From Zeugodacus cucurbitae (Eukaryota; Arthropoda; Insecta; Diptera; Tephritidae), in assembly GCF_028554725.1 (NCBI RefSeq), contig NC_071672.1, positions 5,114,501 to 5,178,500 of the forward strand: a DNA stretch of 64,000 nucleotides, given 5' to 3'. Under the pieces are notes generated by a model that saw only the letters and a list, made by a program, of their open reading frames with translations, did not search any database and was not told where the DNA came from. The position numbers were made by a program, and so were the translations under genes. Position 1 is the stretch's first letter; each line of letters begins with the position of its first letter. Below are positions 47,076 to 58,455 of the stretch, piece after piece.

Positions 47076-48137
47076 TCTTGTCTTGTCTTGTCATGTCATG
47101 TGTTGTTTTGTCTTGTCATGTCATGTCATGTCATGTGTTGTCTTGTCTTGTCTTGTCTTGTCTTGTCTTGTCTTGTCTTGTCTTGTCTTGTCTTGTCTTG
47201 TCATGTCATGTCATGTCGTATGTGGGGTTGTCTTGTCTTGTCTTGTCTTGTGTTGTCTTGTCTTGTCTTGTCTTGTCTTTTCTTTTCTTGTCTTGTCTTG
47301 TCTTGTCTTGTCTTTTCTTTTCTTGTCTTTTCTTGTCTTTTCTTGTCTTTTCTTGTCTTTTCTTGTCTTGTCTTGTGTTGTGTTGTCTTGTCTTGTCTTG
47401 TCTTGTCTTGTCTTGTCTTGTCTTCTCTTGTCTTGTCTTGTCTTGTCTTGTCTTGTCTTGTCTTGTCTTGTCTTGTCTTGTCTTGTCTTGTCTTGTCTTG
47501 TCTTGTCTTGCCTTGTCTTGCCTTGTCTTGTCTTGTCTTGTCTTGTCTTGTCTTGTCTTGTCTTGTCTTGTCTTGTCTTGTCATGTCATGTCATGTCGTA
47601 TGTGGTGTTGTTTTGTCTTGATTTGTGTTGTCTTGTCTTGTCTTGTCTTGTCTTGTCTTGTCTTGTCATGTCATGTCTTGTCTTGTCTTGTCTTGTCTTG
47701 TCTTGTCTTTTCTTGTCTTGTCATGTCTTATCTTGTCTTGTCTTGTCTTGTCTTGTCTTGTCTTGTCTTGTCTTGTCTTGTCTTGTCTTGTCTTGTCTTG
47801 TCTTGTCTTGTCTTGTCTTGTCTTGTCTTGTCTTGTCTTGTCTTGTCTTGTCTTGTCTTTTCTTGTCTTGTTTTGTCTTATCTTGTCTTGTCTTGTCTTG
47901 TTTTGTCTTGTCTTGTCTTGTCTTGTCTTGTCTTGTCTTGTTTTGTCTTGTCTTGTCTTGTCTTGTCTTGTCTTGTCATGTCATGTCTTGTCTTGTGTTG
48001 TCTTGTCTTGTCTTTTCTTTTCTTGTCTTGTCTTGTCTTGTCATGTCATGCCATGTCGTATGTTGTGTTGTTTTGTCTTGTCTTGTTTTGTCTTGTCATG
48101 TCTTATCTTGTCTTGTCTTGTCTTGTCTTGTCTTGTC

Positions 48138-48168
<31 letters not shown>

Positions 48169-48320
48169 TGTCATGTGTTGTCTTGTCTTGTCATGTCTTG
48201 TCTTGTGTTGTCTTGTCTTGTCTTTTCTTTTCGTGTCTTGTCTTGTCTTGTCTTGTCATGTCATGCCATGTCGTATGTTGTGTTGTTTTGTCTTGTCTTG
48301 TTTTGTCTTGTTTTGTCTTG

Positions 48321-48332
48321 TTATATATAATC
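48321..48332 (+). repeat. AT-only variant TTATATATAATC
   Basis: Two adjacent pentamers mutated to all A/T within an otherwise normal array and without change of register. A related TTATATCTAATC lies at 50982 in a paralogous segment. It looks like a TATA box, but nothing around it supports a promoter. Confidence 0.7.
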
Positions 48333-48846
48333 TTGTCTTGTCTTGTCTTGTCTTGTCTTGTCTTGTTTTGTCTTGTCTTGTCTGGTCTTGTCTTGTCTTG
48401 TATTGTCTTGTCTTGTCTTTTCTTTTCTTGTCTTGTCTTGTCTTTTCTTGTCTTGTCTTGTCTTATCTTGTCTTGCCTTGTCTTGTCTTGTCTTGTCTTG
48501 TCTTGTCTGGTCTGGTCTTGTCTTGTCTTGTCTAGTCATGTCATGTCATGTCTTGTCTTGTCTTGTCTTGTCTTGTCTTGTCTTGTCTTGTCTTGTCTTG
48601 TCTTGTCTTGTCTTGTCTTGTCTTGTCTTGTCTTGTCTTGTCTTGTCTTGTCTTGTCTTGTCTTGTCTTGTCTTGTCTTGTCTTGTCTTGTCTTGTCTTG
48701 TCTTGTCTTGTCTTGTCTTGTCTTGTCTTGTCTTGTCTTGTCTTGTCTTGTCTTGTCTTGTCTTGTCTTGTCTTGTCTTGTCTTGTCTTGTCTTGTCTTG
48801 TCTTGTCTTGTCTTGTCCTGTTCTGTCTTGTCATGTCATGTCATGT

Positions 48847-48877
<31 letters not shown>

Positions 48878-48981
48878 TTGTCTTGTCTTGTCTTGTATTG
48901 TCTTTTCTTTTCGTGTCTTGTCTTGTCTTTTCTTGTCTTGTCTTGTCTTGTCCTGTTCTGTCTTGTCATGTCATGTCATGT

Positions 48982-49012
<31 letters not shown>

Positions 49013-49156
49013 TTGTCTTTTTTTGTCTTGTCTTGTCTTGTCTTGTCTTGTCTTGTCTTGTCTTGTCTTGTCTTGTCTTGTCTTGTCTTGTCTTGTCTTG
49101 TCTTGTCTTGTCTTGTCTTGTCTTGTCCTGTTCTGTCTTGTCATGTCATGTCATGT

Positions 49157-49187
<31 letters not shown>

Positions 49188-50807
49188 TTGTATTGTCTTG
49201 TCTTGTCTTGTCTTGTCTTTTCTTTTCTTGTCTTGTCTTGTCTTGTCTTTTCTTGTCTTGTGTTGTGTTGTTGTCTTGTCTTGTCATGTCATGTCATGTC
49301 TTGTCTTGTCTTGTCTTGTCTTGTCTTGTCTTTTCTTGTCTTGTCTTGTCTTGTCTTGTCTTGTCTTGTCTTGTCTTGTCCTGTCCCGTCGTGTGTTGTG
49401 TTGTTTTGTCTTGTCTTGTGTTGTTTTGTCGTGTCATGTCTTGTCTTGTCTTGTCATGTCATGTGTTATTTTGTCTTGTCTGGTCTTGTCTTGTCTGGTC
49501 TTGTCTTGTCTTGTCTTGTATTGTCTTGTCTTGTCTTGTCTTTTCTTGTCTTGTCTTGTCTTGTCTTGTCTTGTCTTGTCTTGTCATGTCATGTCATGTC
49601 GTATGTTGTGTTGTTTTGTCTTGTCTTGTATTGTCTTGTTTTGCCTTGTCCTGTCTTGTCTTGTCTTTTCTTTTCTTGTCTTGTCGTGTCATATCTTGTC
49701 TTGTCTTGTCTTGTCTTGTCTTGTCTTGTCTTGTCTTGTCTTGTCTTGTCTTGTCTTTTCTTTTCTTGTCTTGTCTTGTCTTGTCTTGTCTTGTCTTGTC
49801 TTGTCTTGATTTGTCTTGTCTTGTCTTGTCTTGTCTTGTCTTGTCTTGTCTTGTCTTGTCTTGTCTTGTCTTGTCTTGTCTTGTCTTGTCTCGTCTTGTC
49901 TTGTCTTGTCTTGTCTTGTCTTGTCTTGTCTTGTCTTGTCTTGTCTTGTCTTGTCTTGTCTTGTCTTGTCTTGTCTTGTCTTGTCTTGTCTTGTCTTGTC
50001 TTGTCTTGTCTTGTCTTGTTTTGTCTTGTCTTGTCTTGTCTTGTCTTGTCTTGTCTTGTCTTGTCTTGTCTTGTCTTGTCATGTCATGTCATGTCATGCC
50101 ATGTCGTATGTTGTGTTGTTTTGGCTTGTCTTGTTTTGTCTTGTCATGTCTTATCTTGTCTTGTCTTGTCTTGTCTTGTCTTCTCTTGTCTGGTCTTGTC
50201 TTGTCTGGTCTTGTCTTGTCTTGTCTTGTATTGTCTTGTCTTGTCTTGTCTTGTCTTGTCATGTCATGTCTTGTCTTGTCTTGTCTTGTCTTGTCTTGTC
50301 CTGTTCTGTCTTGTCTTGTCATGTCATGTCATGTCATGTGTTGTTTTGTCTTGTCTTGTCTTGTTTTGTCTTGTCATGTCTTATCTTGTCTTGTCTTATC
50401 TTGTCTTGTCTTGTCTTGTCTTGTCTTGTGTTGTGTTGTTTTGTCTTGTCTTGTTTTGTCTTGTTTTGTCTTGTCTTGTCTTGTCTTGTCTTTTCTTTTC
50501 TTGTCTTCTTGTCTTGTCTTTTCTTTTCTTTTCTTGCCTTGTCTTGTCTTGTCATGTCATGCCATGTCGTATGTTGTGTTGTTTTGTCTTGTCTTGTTTT
50601 GTCTTATCTTGTCTTGTCTTGTCTTGTCTTGTTTTGTCTTGTCTTGTCTTGTCTTGTCTTGTCTTGTCTTGTCTTGTCTTGTCTTGTCTTGTCTTGTCTT
50701 GTCTTGTCTTGTCTTGTCTTGTCATGTCATGTCTTGTGTTGTCTTGTCTTGTCTTTTCTTTTCTTGTCTTGTCTTGTCTTGTCATGTCATGCCATGTCGT
50801 ATGTTGT

Positions 50808-50839
<32 letters not shown>

Positions 50840-52697
50840 TGTCATGTGTTGTCCTGTCTTGTCATGTCTTGTCTTGTGTTGTCTTGTCTTGTCTTTTCTT
50901 TTCGTGTCTTGTCTTGTCTTGTCTTGTCATGTCATGCCATGTCGTATGTTGTGTTGTTTTGTCTTGTCTTGTTTTGTCTTGTTATATCTAATCTTGTCTT
51001 GTCTTGTCTTGTCTTGTCTTGTCTTGTCTTGTCTTGTCTTGTCTTGTTTTGTCTTGTCTTGTCTGGTCTTGTCTTGTCTTGTATTGTCTTGTCTTGTCTT
51101 TTCTTTTCTTGTCTTGTCTTGTCTTTTCTTGTCTTGTCTTGTCTTATCTTGTCTTGCCTTGTCTTGTCTTGTCTTGTCTTGTCTTGTCTGGTCTGGTCTT
51201 GTCTTGTCTAGTCATGTCATGTCTTGTCTTGTCTTGTCTTGTCTTGTCTTGTCTTGTCTTGTCTTGTCTTGTCTTGTCTGGTCTTGTCTTGTCTTGTTTT
51301 GTCTTTTCTTTTCTTTTCTTGTCTTGTCTTTTCTTGTCTTGTCTTGTCTTGTCTTGTCTTGTCTTGTCTTGTCTTGTCTGGTCTTGTCTTGTCTTGTCTT
51401 GTCTTGCCTTGTCTTGCCTTGTCTTGTCTTGTCTTGTCTTGTCTTGTCTTGTCATGTGTTGTTTTGTCTTGTCTGGTCTTGTCTTGTCTTGTCTTGTCTT
51501 GTCTTGTATTGTCTTGTCTTGTCTTGTCTTGTCATGTCATGTCTTGTCTTGTCTTGTCTTGTCTTGTCCTGTTCTGTCTTGTCTTGTCATGTCATGTTAT
51601 GTCATGTGTTGTTTTGTCTTGTCTTGTCTTGTTTTGTCTTGTCTTGTGTTGTATTGTCTTGTCTTTTCTTTTCTTGTCTTGTCTTTTCTTGTCTTGTCTT
51701 GTGTTGTCTTGTCTTGTCTTGTCTTTTCTTGTCTTGTCTTGTCATGTCATGTCATGTCGTATGTTGTGTAGTTTTGTCTTGTCTTGTATTGTCCTGTTTT
51801 GCCTTGTCTTGTCTTGTCTTTTCTTTTCTTGTCTTGTCTTGTCTTGTCATGTCATGTCATGTGTTGTTTTGTCTTGTCTTGTCTTGTTTTGTCTTGTCTT
51901 GTCTTGTCTTGTCTTGTCTTGTCTTGTCTTGTCTTGTCTTGTCTTGTCTTGTCTTGTCTTGTCTTGTCTTGTCTTGTCTTGTCTTGTCATGCCATGTCGT
52001 ATGTTGTGTTGTTTTGTCTTGTCTTGTTTTGTCTTGTCATGTCTTATCTTGTCTTGTCTTGTCTTGTCTTGTTTTGTCTTGTCTTGTCTTGTCTTGTCTT
52101 GTCTTGTCTTGTCTTGTCTTGTCTTGTCTTGTCTTGTCTTGTCTTGTCTTGTCTTGTCTTGTCTTGTCTTGTCTTGTCTTGTCTTGTCTTGTCTTATCTT
52201 GTCTTGTCTTATCTTGTCTTGTCTTGTCTTGTCTTGTCTTGTCTTGTCTTGTCTTGTCTTGTCTTGTCTTGTCTTGTCTTGTCTTGTCTTGTCTTGTCTT
52301 GTCTTGTCTTGTCTTGTCTTGTCTTGTCTTGTCTTGTCTTGTCTTGTCTTGTCTTGTCTTGTGTTGCCTTGTCTTGTCTTGTCTTGTCTTGTCTTGTCTT
52401 GTCTTGTCCTGTTCGGTCTTGTCTTGTCATGTCATGTCATGTCATGTGTTGTTTTGTCTTGTCTTGTTTTGTCTTGTCTTGTCTTGTCTTGTATTGTCTT
52501 GTCTTGTCTTGTCTTTTCTTTTCTTGTCTTGTCTTGTATTGTCTTGTCTTGTCTTGTCTTTTCTTTTCTTGTCTTGTCTAGTCTTTTCTTGTCTTGTCTT
52601 GTCTTGTCTTGTCTTGTCTTGTCTTGTCTTGTCTTATCTTGTCTTGTCTTGTCTTGTCATGTCTTGTCTTGTCTTGTCATGTCATGTCATGTCATGT

Positions 52698-52728
<31 letters not shown>

Positions 52729-52797
52729 ATGTCTTGTCTTGTCTTATCTTGTCTTGTCATGTCTTGTCTTGTCTTGTCATGTCATGTCATGTCATTT

Positions 52798-52828
<31 letters not shown>

Positions 52829-53031
52829 TTGTCATGTCTTGTCTTGTCTTATCTTGTCTTGTCTTGTCTTGTCTTGTCTTGTCTTGTCTTGTGTTGTCTT
52901 GTCTTGTCTTGTCTTGTCTTTTCTTGTCTTGTCTTGTCTTGTCGTGTCATGTCATGTCATGTCGTATGTTGTGTTGTGTTGTTTTGTCTTGTCTTGTTTT
53001 GTCTTGTTTTGTCTTGTCTTGTCTTGTCTTG

Positions 53032-53055
53032 TCTTTTCTTTTCTTTTCTTTTCTT
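53032..53055 (+). repeat. Homopyrimidine TTTCT run
   Basis: A local run of the variant pentamer TTTCT gives 24 bases of uninterrupted pyrimidine on the + strand. Similar runs of 29 bases lie at 54922-54950 and 55612-55640. Elsewhere in the window TTTCT usually occurs singly or in pairs. Confidence 0.85.
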
Positions 53056-54107
53056 GTCTTGTCTTGTCTTGTCTTGTCTTGTCTTGTCTTGTCTTGTCTT
53101 GTCTTGTCTTGTCTTGTCTTGTCTTGTCTTGTCTTGTCTTGTCTTGTCTTGTCTTGTCTTGTCTTGTCTTGTCTTGTCTTGTCTTGTCTTGTCTTGTCTT
53201 GTCTTGTCTTGTCTTGTCATGTCTTGTCTTGTCTTGTCTTGTCTTGTGTTGTCTTGTCTTGTCTTTTCTTTTCTTGTCTTGTCTTGTTGTTTTGTCTTGT
53301 CTTGTTTTGACTTGTTTTGTCATGTTTTGTCTTGTCTTGTCTTGACTTGTCTTTTCTTTTCTTGTCTTCTTGTCTTGTCTTTTCTTTTCTTGCCTTGTCT
53401 TGTCTTGTCATGTCATGCCATGTCGTATGTTGTGTTGTTTTGTCTTGTCTTGTTTTGTCTTGTCATGTCTTATCTTGCTTTGTCTTGTCTTGTTTTGTCT
53501 TGTCTTGTCATGTTTGTCTTGTCTTGTCTTGTCTTGTCTTGTCTTGTCTTGTCTTGTCTTGTCATGTCATGTCTTGTCTTGTCTAGTCTTGTCTTGTCTT
53601 GTCTTGTCTTGTCTTGTCTTGTCTTGTGTTGTCTTGTCTTGTCTTGTCTTGTCTTTTCTTTACTTTTCTTGTCTTGTCTTGTCTTGTATTGTCTTGTCTT
53701 GTCATGTCATGTCGTATGTAGTGTTGTTTTGTCTTGTCTTGTTTTTTCTTGTCATGTCTTATCTTGTCTTGTCCTGTCTTGTCTTGTCTTGTCTTGTCTT
53801 GTCTTGTCTTGTCTTGTCTTGTCTTGTCTTGTCTTGTCTTGTCTTGTCTTGCCTTGTCTTGTCTTGTCTTGTCTTGTCTTGTCTTGTCTCGTCTTGTCTT
53901 GTGTTGTGTTGTCTTGTCTTGTCTTGTCTTTTCTTGTCTTGTCTTGTCTTGTCTTGTCTTGCTTTGTCCTGTCCTGTCGTGTGTTGTGTTGTTTTGTCTT
54001 GTCTTGTGTTGTTTTGTCGTGTCATGTCTTGTCTTGTCTTATCATGTCATGTCATGTCGTGTCATGTCTTGTCTTGTCTTATCATGTCATGTCATGTCAT
54101 GTCATGT

Positions 54108-54138
<31 letters not shown>

Positions 54139-54387
54139 TTGTCATGTCATGTCATGTCTTTTCTTGTCTTGTCTTGTCTTGTCTTGTCTTGTCCTGTTCT
54201 GTCTTGTCTTGTCATGTCATGTCATGTCATGTCATGTGTTGTTTTGCCTTGTCTTGTCTTGTTTTGTCTTGTCTTGTCTTGTCTTGTCTTGTCTTGTCCT
54301 GTCCTGTCGTGTGTTGTGTTGTTTTGTCTTGTCTTGTGTTGCTTTTTCGTGTCATGTCTTGTCTTGTCTTATCATGTCATGTCATGT

Positions 54388-54418
<31 letters not shown>

Positions 54419-54921
54419 TTGTCTTGTCTTGTCTTGTCTTGTCTTGTCTTGTCTTGTCTTGTCTTGCCTTGTCTTGTCTTGTCTTGTCTTGTCTTGTCTT
54501 GTCTTGTCTTGTCTTGTCATGTCTTGTCTTGTCTTGTCTTGTCTTGTCTTGTCTTGTCTTGTCTTGTCTTGTATTGTCTTGTCTTGTCTTGTCTTTTCTT
54601 TTCTTGTCTTGTCTTGTCTTGTCTTGTCTTGTCTTGTCTTGTCTTGTCTTGTCTTGTCTTGTCTTGTCTTGTCTTGTCTTGTCTTGTCTTGTCTTGTCTT
54701 GTCTTGTCTTGTCTTGTCTTGTCTTGTCTTGTCTTTTCTTTTCTTGTCTTGTCTAGTCTTTTCTTGTCTTGTCTTGTCTTGTCTTGTCTTGTCTTGTCTT
54801 GTCTTATCTTGTCTTGTCTTGTCTTGTCATGTCTTGTCTTGTCTTGTCATGTCATGTCATGTCGTATGTTGTGCTGTTTTGTCTTGTCTTGTTTTGTCTT
54901 GTTTTGTCTTGTCTTGTCTTG

Positions 54922-54950
54922 TCTTTTCTTTTCTTTTCTTTTCTTTTCTT
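54922..54950 (+). repeat. Homopyrimidine TTTCT run (29 nt)
   Basis: A run of TTTCT pentamers, all T and C on this strand. Its context (GTATGTTGTGCTGTTTTG upstream, from 54864) matches the run at 55612. Confidence 0.85.
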
Positions 54951-55397
54951 GTCTTGTCTTGTCTTGTCTTGTCTTGTCTTGTCTTGTCTTTTCTTTTCTT
55001 GTCTTGTCTAGTCTTTTCTTGTCTTGTCTTGTCTTGTCTTGTCTTGTCTTGTCTTGTCTTGTCTTGTCTTATCTTGTCTTGTCTTGTCTTGTCTTGTCTT
55101 GTCTTGTCTTGTCTTGTCTCGTCTTGTCTTGTGTTGTGTTGTCTTGTCTTGTCTTGTCCTGTTCGGTCTTGTCTTGTCATGTCATGTCTTGTCTTGTCTT
55201 GTCTTGTCTTGTCTTGTCTTGTCTTGTCTTGTCTTGTCTTTTCTTGTCTTGTCTTGTCTTGTCTTGTCTTGTCTTGTCTTGTCTTGTCTTGTCTTGTCTT
55301 GTCTTGTCTTGTCTTGTCTTGTCTTGTCTTTTCTTTTCTTGTCTTGTCTAGTCTTTTCTTGTCTTGTCTTGTCTTGTCATGTCATGTCATGTCATGT

Positions 55398-55428
<31 letters not shown>

Positions 55429-55611
55429 ATGTCATGTCTTGTCTTGTCTTGTCTTGTCTTGTCTTGTCTTGTCTTGTCTTGTGTTGTCTTGTCTTGTCTT
55501 GTCTTTTCTTGTCTTGTCTTGTCTTGTCGTGTCTTGTCATGTCATGTCGTATGTTGTGCTGTTTTGTCTTGTCTTGTTTTGTCTTGTTTTGTCTTGTCTT
55601 GTCTTGTCTTG

Positions 55612-55640
55612 TCTTTTCTTTTCTTTTCTTTTCTTTTCTT
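55612..55640 (+). repeat. Homopyrimidine TTTCT run (29 nt)
   Basis: Same length and upstream context as the run at 54922 (GTATGTTGTGCTG from 55549), so the two are paralogous copies. Confidence 0.85.
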
Positions 55641-56340
55641 GTCTTGTCTTGTCTTGTCTTGTTTTGTCTTGTCTTGTCTTGTCATGTCTTGTCTTGTCTT
55701 GTCTTGTCTTGTGTTGTCTTGTCTTGTCTTTTCTTTTCTTGTCTTGTCTTGTTGTTTTGTCTTGTCTTGTTTTGTCTTGTTTTGTCTTGTCTTGTCTTGA
55801 CTTGTCTTTTCTTTTCTTGTCTTCTTGTCTTGTCTTTTCTTTTCTTTTCTTGCCTTGTCTTGTCTTGTCATGTCATGCCATGTCGTATGTTGTGTTGTTT
55901 TGTCTTGTCTTGTTTTGTCTTGTCATGTCTTATCTTGCTCTGTCTTGTCTTGTTTGTCTTGTCTTGTCTTGTCTTGTCTTGTCATGTCTTGTCTTGTCTT
56001 GTCTTGTCATGTCATGTCTTGTCTTGTCTTGTCTTGTCTTGTCTTGTCTTGTCTTGTCTTGTCTTGTCTTGTCTTGTCTTGTCTTGCCTTGTCTTGTCTT
56101 GTCTTGTCTTTTCTTGTCTTGTCTTGTCTTGTCTTGTCTTGTTTTGTCTTGTCATGTCTTATCTTGTCTTGTCTTGTCTTGTCTTGTCTTGTCTTGTCTT
56201 GTCTTGTCTTGTCTTGTCATGTCATGTCATGTCGTATGTTGTGTTGTCTTGTCTTGTCATGTCATGCCATGTCGTATGTTGTGTTGTTTTGTCTTGTCTT
56301 GTTTTGTCTTGTAATGTCTTGTCATGTCATGTCTTGTCTT

Positions 56341-56492
56341 GTCTTGTCTTGTCTTGTCTTGTCTTGTCTTGTCTTGTCTTTTCTTGTCTTGTCTTGTCTT
56401 GTCTTGTCCTGTCCCGTCGTGTGTTGTGTTGTTTTGTCTTGTCTTGTGTTGTTTTGTCGTGTCATGTCTTGTCTTGTCTTGTCATGTCATGT

Positions 56493-56523
<31 letters not shown>

Positions 56524-56672
56524 TTGTCTTGTCATGTCATGTCTTGTCTTGTCTTGTCTTGTCTTGTCTTGTCTTGTCTTGTCTTGTCTTGTCTTGTCTT
56601 GTCTTGTTTTGTCTTGTCTTGTGTTGTATTGTCTTGTCTTGTCTTGTCATGTCATGTCATGTCGTATGTTGT

Positions 56673-56703
<31 letters not shown>

Positions 56704-57635
56704 TTGTCTTGTCTTGGCATGTCATGTCATGTCTTTTCTTGTCTTGTCTTGTCTTGTCTTGTCTTGCCCTGTTCTGTCTTGTCTTGTCATGTCATGTCAT
56801 GTCATGTCATGTGTTGTTTTGTCTTGTCTTGTCTTGTCTTGTTTTGTCTTGTCTTGTCTTGTCTTGCCTTGTCTTGTCTTGTCTTGTCTTGCCTTGTCTT
56901 GTCTTGTCTTGTCTTGTCTTGTCTTGTCTTGTCTTGTCTTGTCTTGTCATGTCTTGTCATGTCATGTCTTGTCTTGTCTTGTCTTGTCTTGTCTTGTCTT
57001 GTCTTGTCTTTTCTTGTCTTGTCTTGTCTTGTCTTGTCTTGTCTTGTCTTGTCTTGTCTTGTCTTGTCTTGTCTTGTCTTGTCATGTCATGTATTGTCTT
57101 GTCTTTTCTTGTCTTGTCTTTTCTTGTCTTGTCTTGTCTTGTCTTGTCATCTCATGTCATGTCGTATGTTGTGTTGTGTTGTCTTGTCTTTTCTTTTCTT
57201 GTCTTGTCTTGTTGTTTTGTCTTGTCTTGTTTTGTCTTGTCTTGTCATGTCATGCCATGTCGTATGTTGTGTTGTTTTGTCTTGTCTTGTTTTGTCTTGT
57301 AATGTCTTATCTTGTCTTGTCTTGTCTTGTCTTGTCTTGTCTTGTCTTGTCTTGTCTTGTCTTGTCTTGTCTTGTCTTGTCTTGTCTTGTCTTGTCTTGT
57401 CTTGTCTTGTCTTGTCTTGTCTTGTCTTGTCTTGTCTTGTCTTGTCTTGTCTTGTCTTGTCTTGTCTTGTCTTGTCTTGTCTTGTCTTGTCTTGTCTTGT
57501 CTTGTCTTGTCTTGTCTTGTCTTGTCTTGTCTTGTCTTGTCTTGTCTTGTCTTGTCTTGTCTTGTCTTGTCTTGTCTTGTCTTGTCTTGTCTTGTCTTGT
57601 CTTGTCTTGTCATGTCATGTCATGTCGTATGTTGT

Positions 57636-57666
<31 letters not shown>

Positions 57667-58020
57667 TTGTCTTGTCTTGTCTTGTCTTGTCTTGTCTTGT
57701 CTTGTCTTGTCTTGTCATGTCATGTCATGTCTTTTCTTGTCTTGTCTTGTCTTGTCTTGTCTTGTCCTGTTCTGTCTTGTCTTGTCATGTCATGTCATGT
57801 CATGTCATGTGTTGTTTTGTCTTGTCTTGTCTTGTTTTGTCTTGTCTTGTCTTGTTTTGTCTTGTCTTGTCTTGTCTTGTCTTGTCTTGTCTTGTCTTGT
57901 CTTGTCTTGTCTTGTCTTGTCTTGTCTTTTCTTGTCTTTTCTTGTCTTGTCTTGTCTTGTCTTGTCTTGTCTTGTTTTGTCTTGTCTTGTCATGTCATGT
58001 CTTGTCTTGTTTTGTCTTCT
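56341..58020 (+). repeat. Third-family HOR, partial unit R1
   Basis: CCCGTCGTG near 56413, GTATGTTGTG cassettes near 56662, 57262 and 57627, a TTGGCATG motif at 56714, a 59-copy pure array at 57313-57607, then the approach to the first AT-rich spacer. CCCGTCGTG and TTGGCATG recur about 4,350 bp downstream in R2; the last 300 bp recur at 4,044 bp. The difference comes from unequal array lengths. Confidence 0.78.
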
Positions 58021-58052
58021 TAATTAATTTAAAAAAAAAATCAAACACAATT
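58021..58052. other. AT-rich non-satellite spacer, copy 1
   Basis: Reads TAATTAATTT, ten A, then TCAAACACAATT. This is one of only three places in the window that cannot be derived from the pentamer. The A run resembles the tail of a retroposed element, but no element body, target-site duplication or open frame is visible on either side; satellite continues directly on both flanks. Confidence 0.92.
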
Positions 58053-58424
58053 GTCTTGTCTTGTCTTGTCCTGTTTTGTGTTGTCATGTCATGTCATGTC
58101 ATGTCATGTGTTGTGTTGTGTTGTTTTGTCTTGTCTTGTTTTGTCTTGTCTTGTCTTGTCTTGTCTTGTCTTGTCTTGTCATGTCCTCTCATGTCATGTC
58201 ATATGTTGTGTTGTGTTGTGTTGTCTTGTCTTGTCTTGTCATGTCATGTCATGTCGTGTCTTGTCTGGTCTTGTCTTGTCTTGTCTTGTCTTGTCTTGTC
58301 TTGTCTTGTCTTGTCTTGTAATGTCATGTCATGTCATGTGTTGTGTTGTCTTGTCTTGTCTTGTCTTGTCTTGCCTTGTCTTGTCTTGTCCTGTCCTGTA
58401 ATGTCATGTCATGTGTTGTGCTGT

Positions 58425-58455
<31 letters not shown>

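Larger units (their letters stand above)
40121..47618 (+). repeat. D-family satellite block 4 (7.5 kb)
   Basis: The largest D block. Its first 2-3 kb parallel D block 3 at an offset of 8,519 bp (TTGAATTG 32556/41075). GTATGGTGTG lies at 40749 and 42163. CATATCTTGTCTTATC marks sub-repeats at 43307, 44532 and 45827, 1,225 and 1,295 bp apart. CCCGTCGTG occurs at 44907, 45537, 45727, 46202, 46832 and 47022, which gives the spacing 630-190-475-630-190. The block ends at a GTATGTGGTGTTG cassette near 47598, followed by TTGATTTGTGTTG. Confidence 0.8.
47619..56340 (+). repeat. Diverged satellite mosaic with frequent register breaks
   Basis: Still TGTCT-based throughout, but the regular cassette order is lost and non-multiple-of-5 indels are common (near 49270, 50503, 53286, 53366, 53512, 55751, 55822 and 55951). 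It contains rare words absent further left: TCTGGTCTGG (48506, 51187), TCTAGTC (48533, 51206, 52578, 54753, 55008, 55348), TTATATATAATC (48321) and TTATATCTAATC (50982). Several segments are paralogous to each other, for example 48.17-48.55 with 50.84-51.23 kb. The longest pure run is 48549-48813. I see no gene in it. Confidence 0.8.

Noticed and set aside
48321..48332. TATA box (TTATATATAA)
   Set aside because: It lies inside unbroken satellite with no gene or initiator downstream, and its relative at 50982 differs only by mutation in a duplicated segment.
58021..58045. Rho-independent terminator or bacterial regulatory element in the A/T-rich spacer
   Set aside because: No GC-rich hairpin precedes the A run, and nothing in the window suggests a bacterial replicon.
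58021..58052. Poly(A) site or retroelement insertion with identifiable body
   Set aside because: Only an A run and a few AT-rich bases exist. There is no AATAAA, no open frame, no internal RNA polymerase III promoter and no target-site duplication; satellite flanks it on both sides. Kept only as an unexplained spacer.
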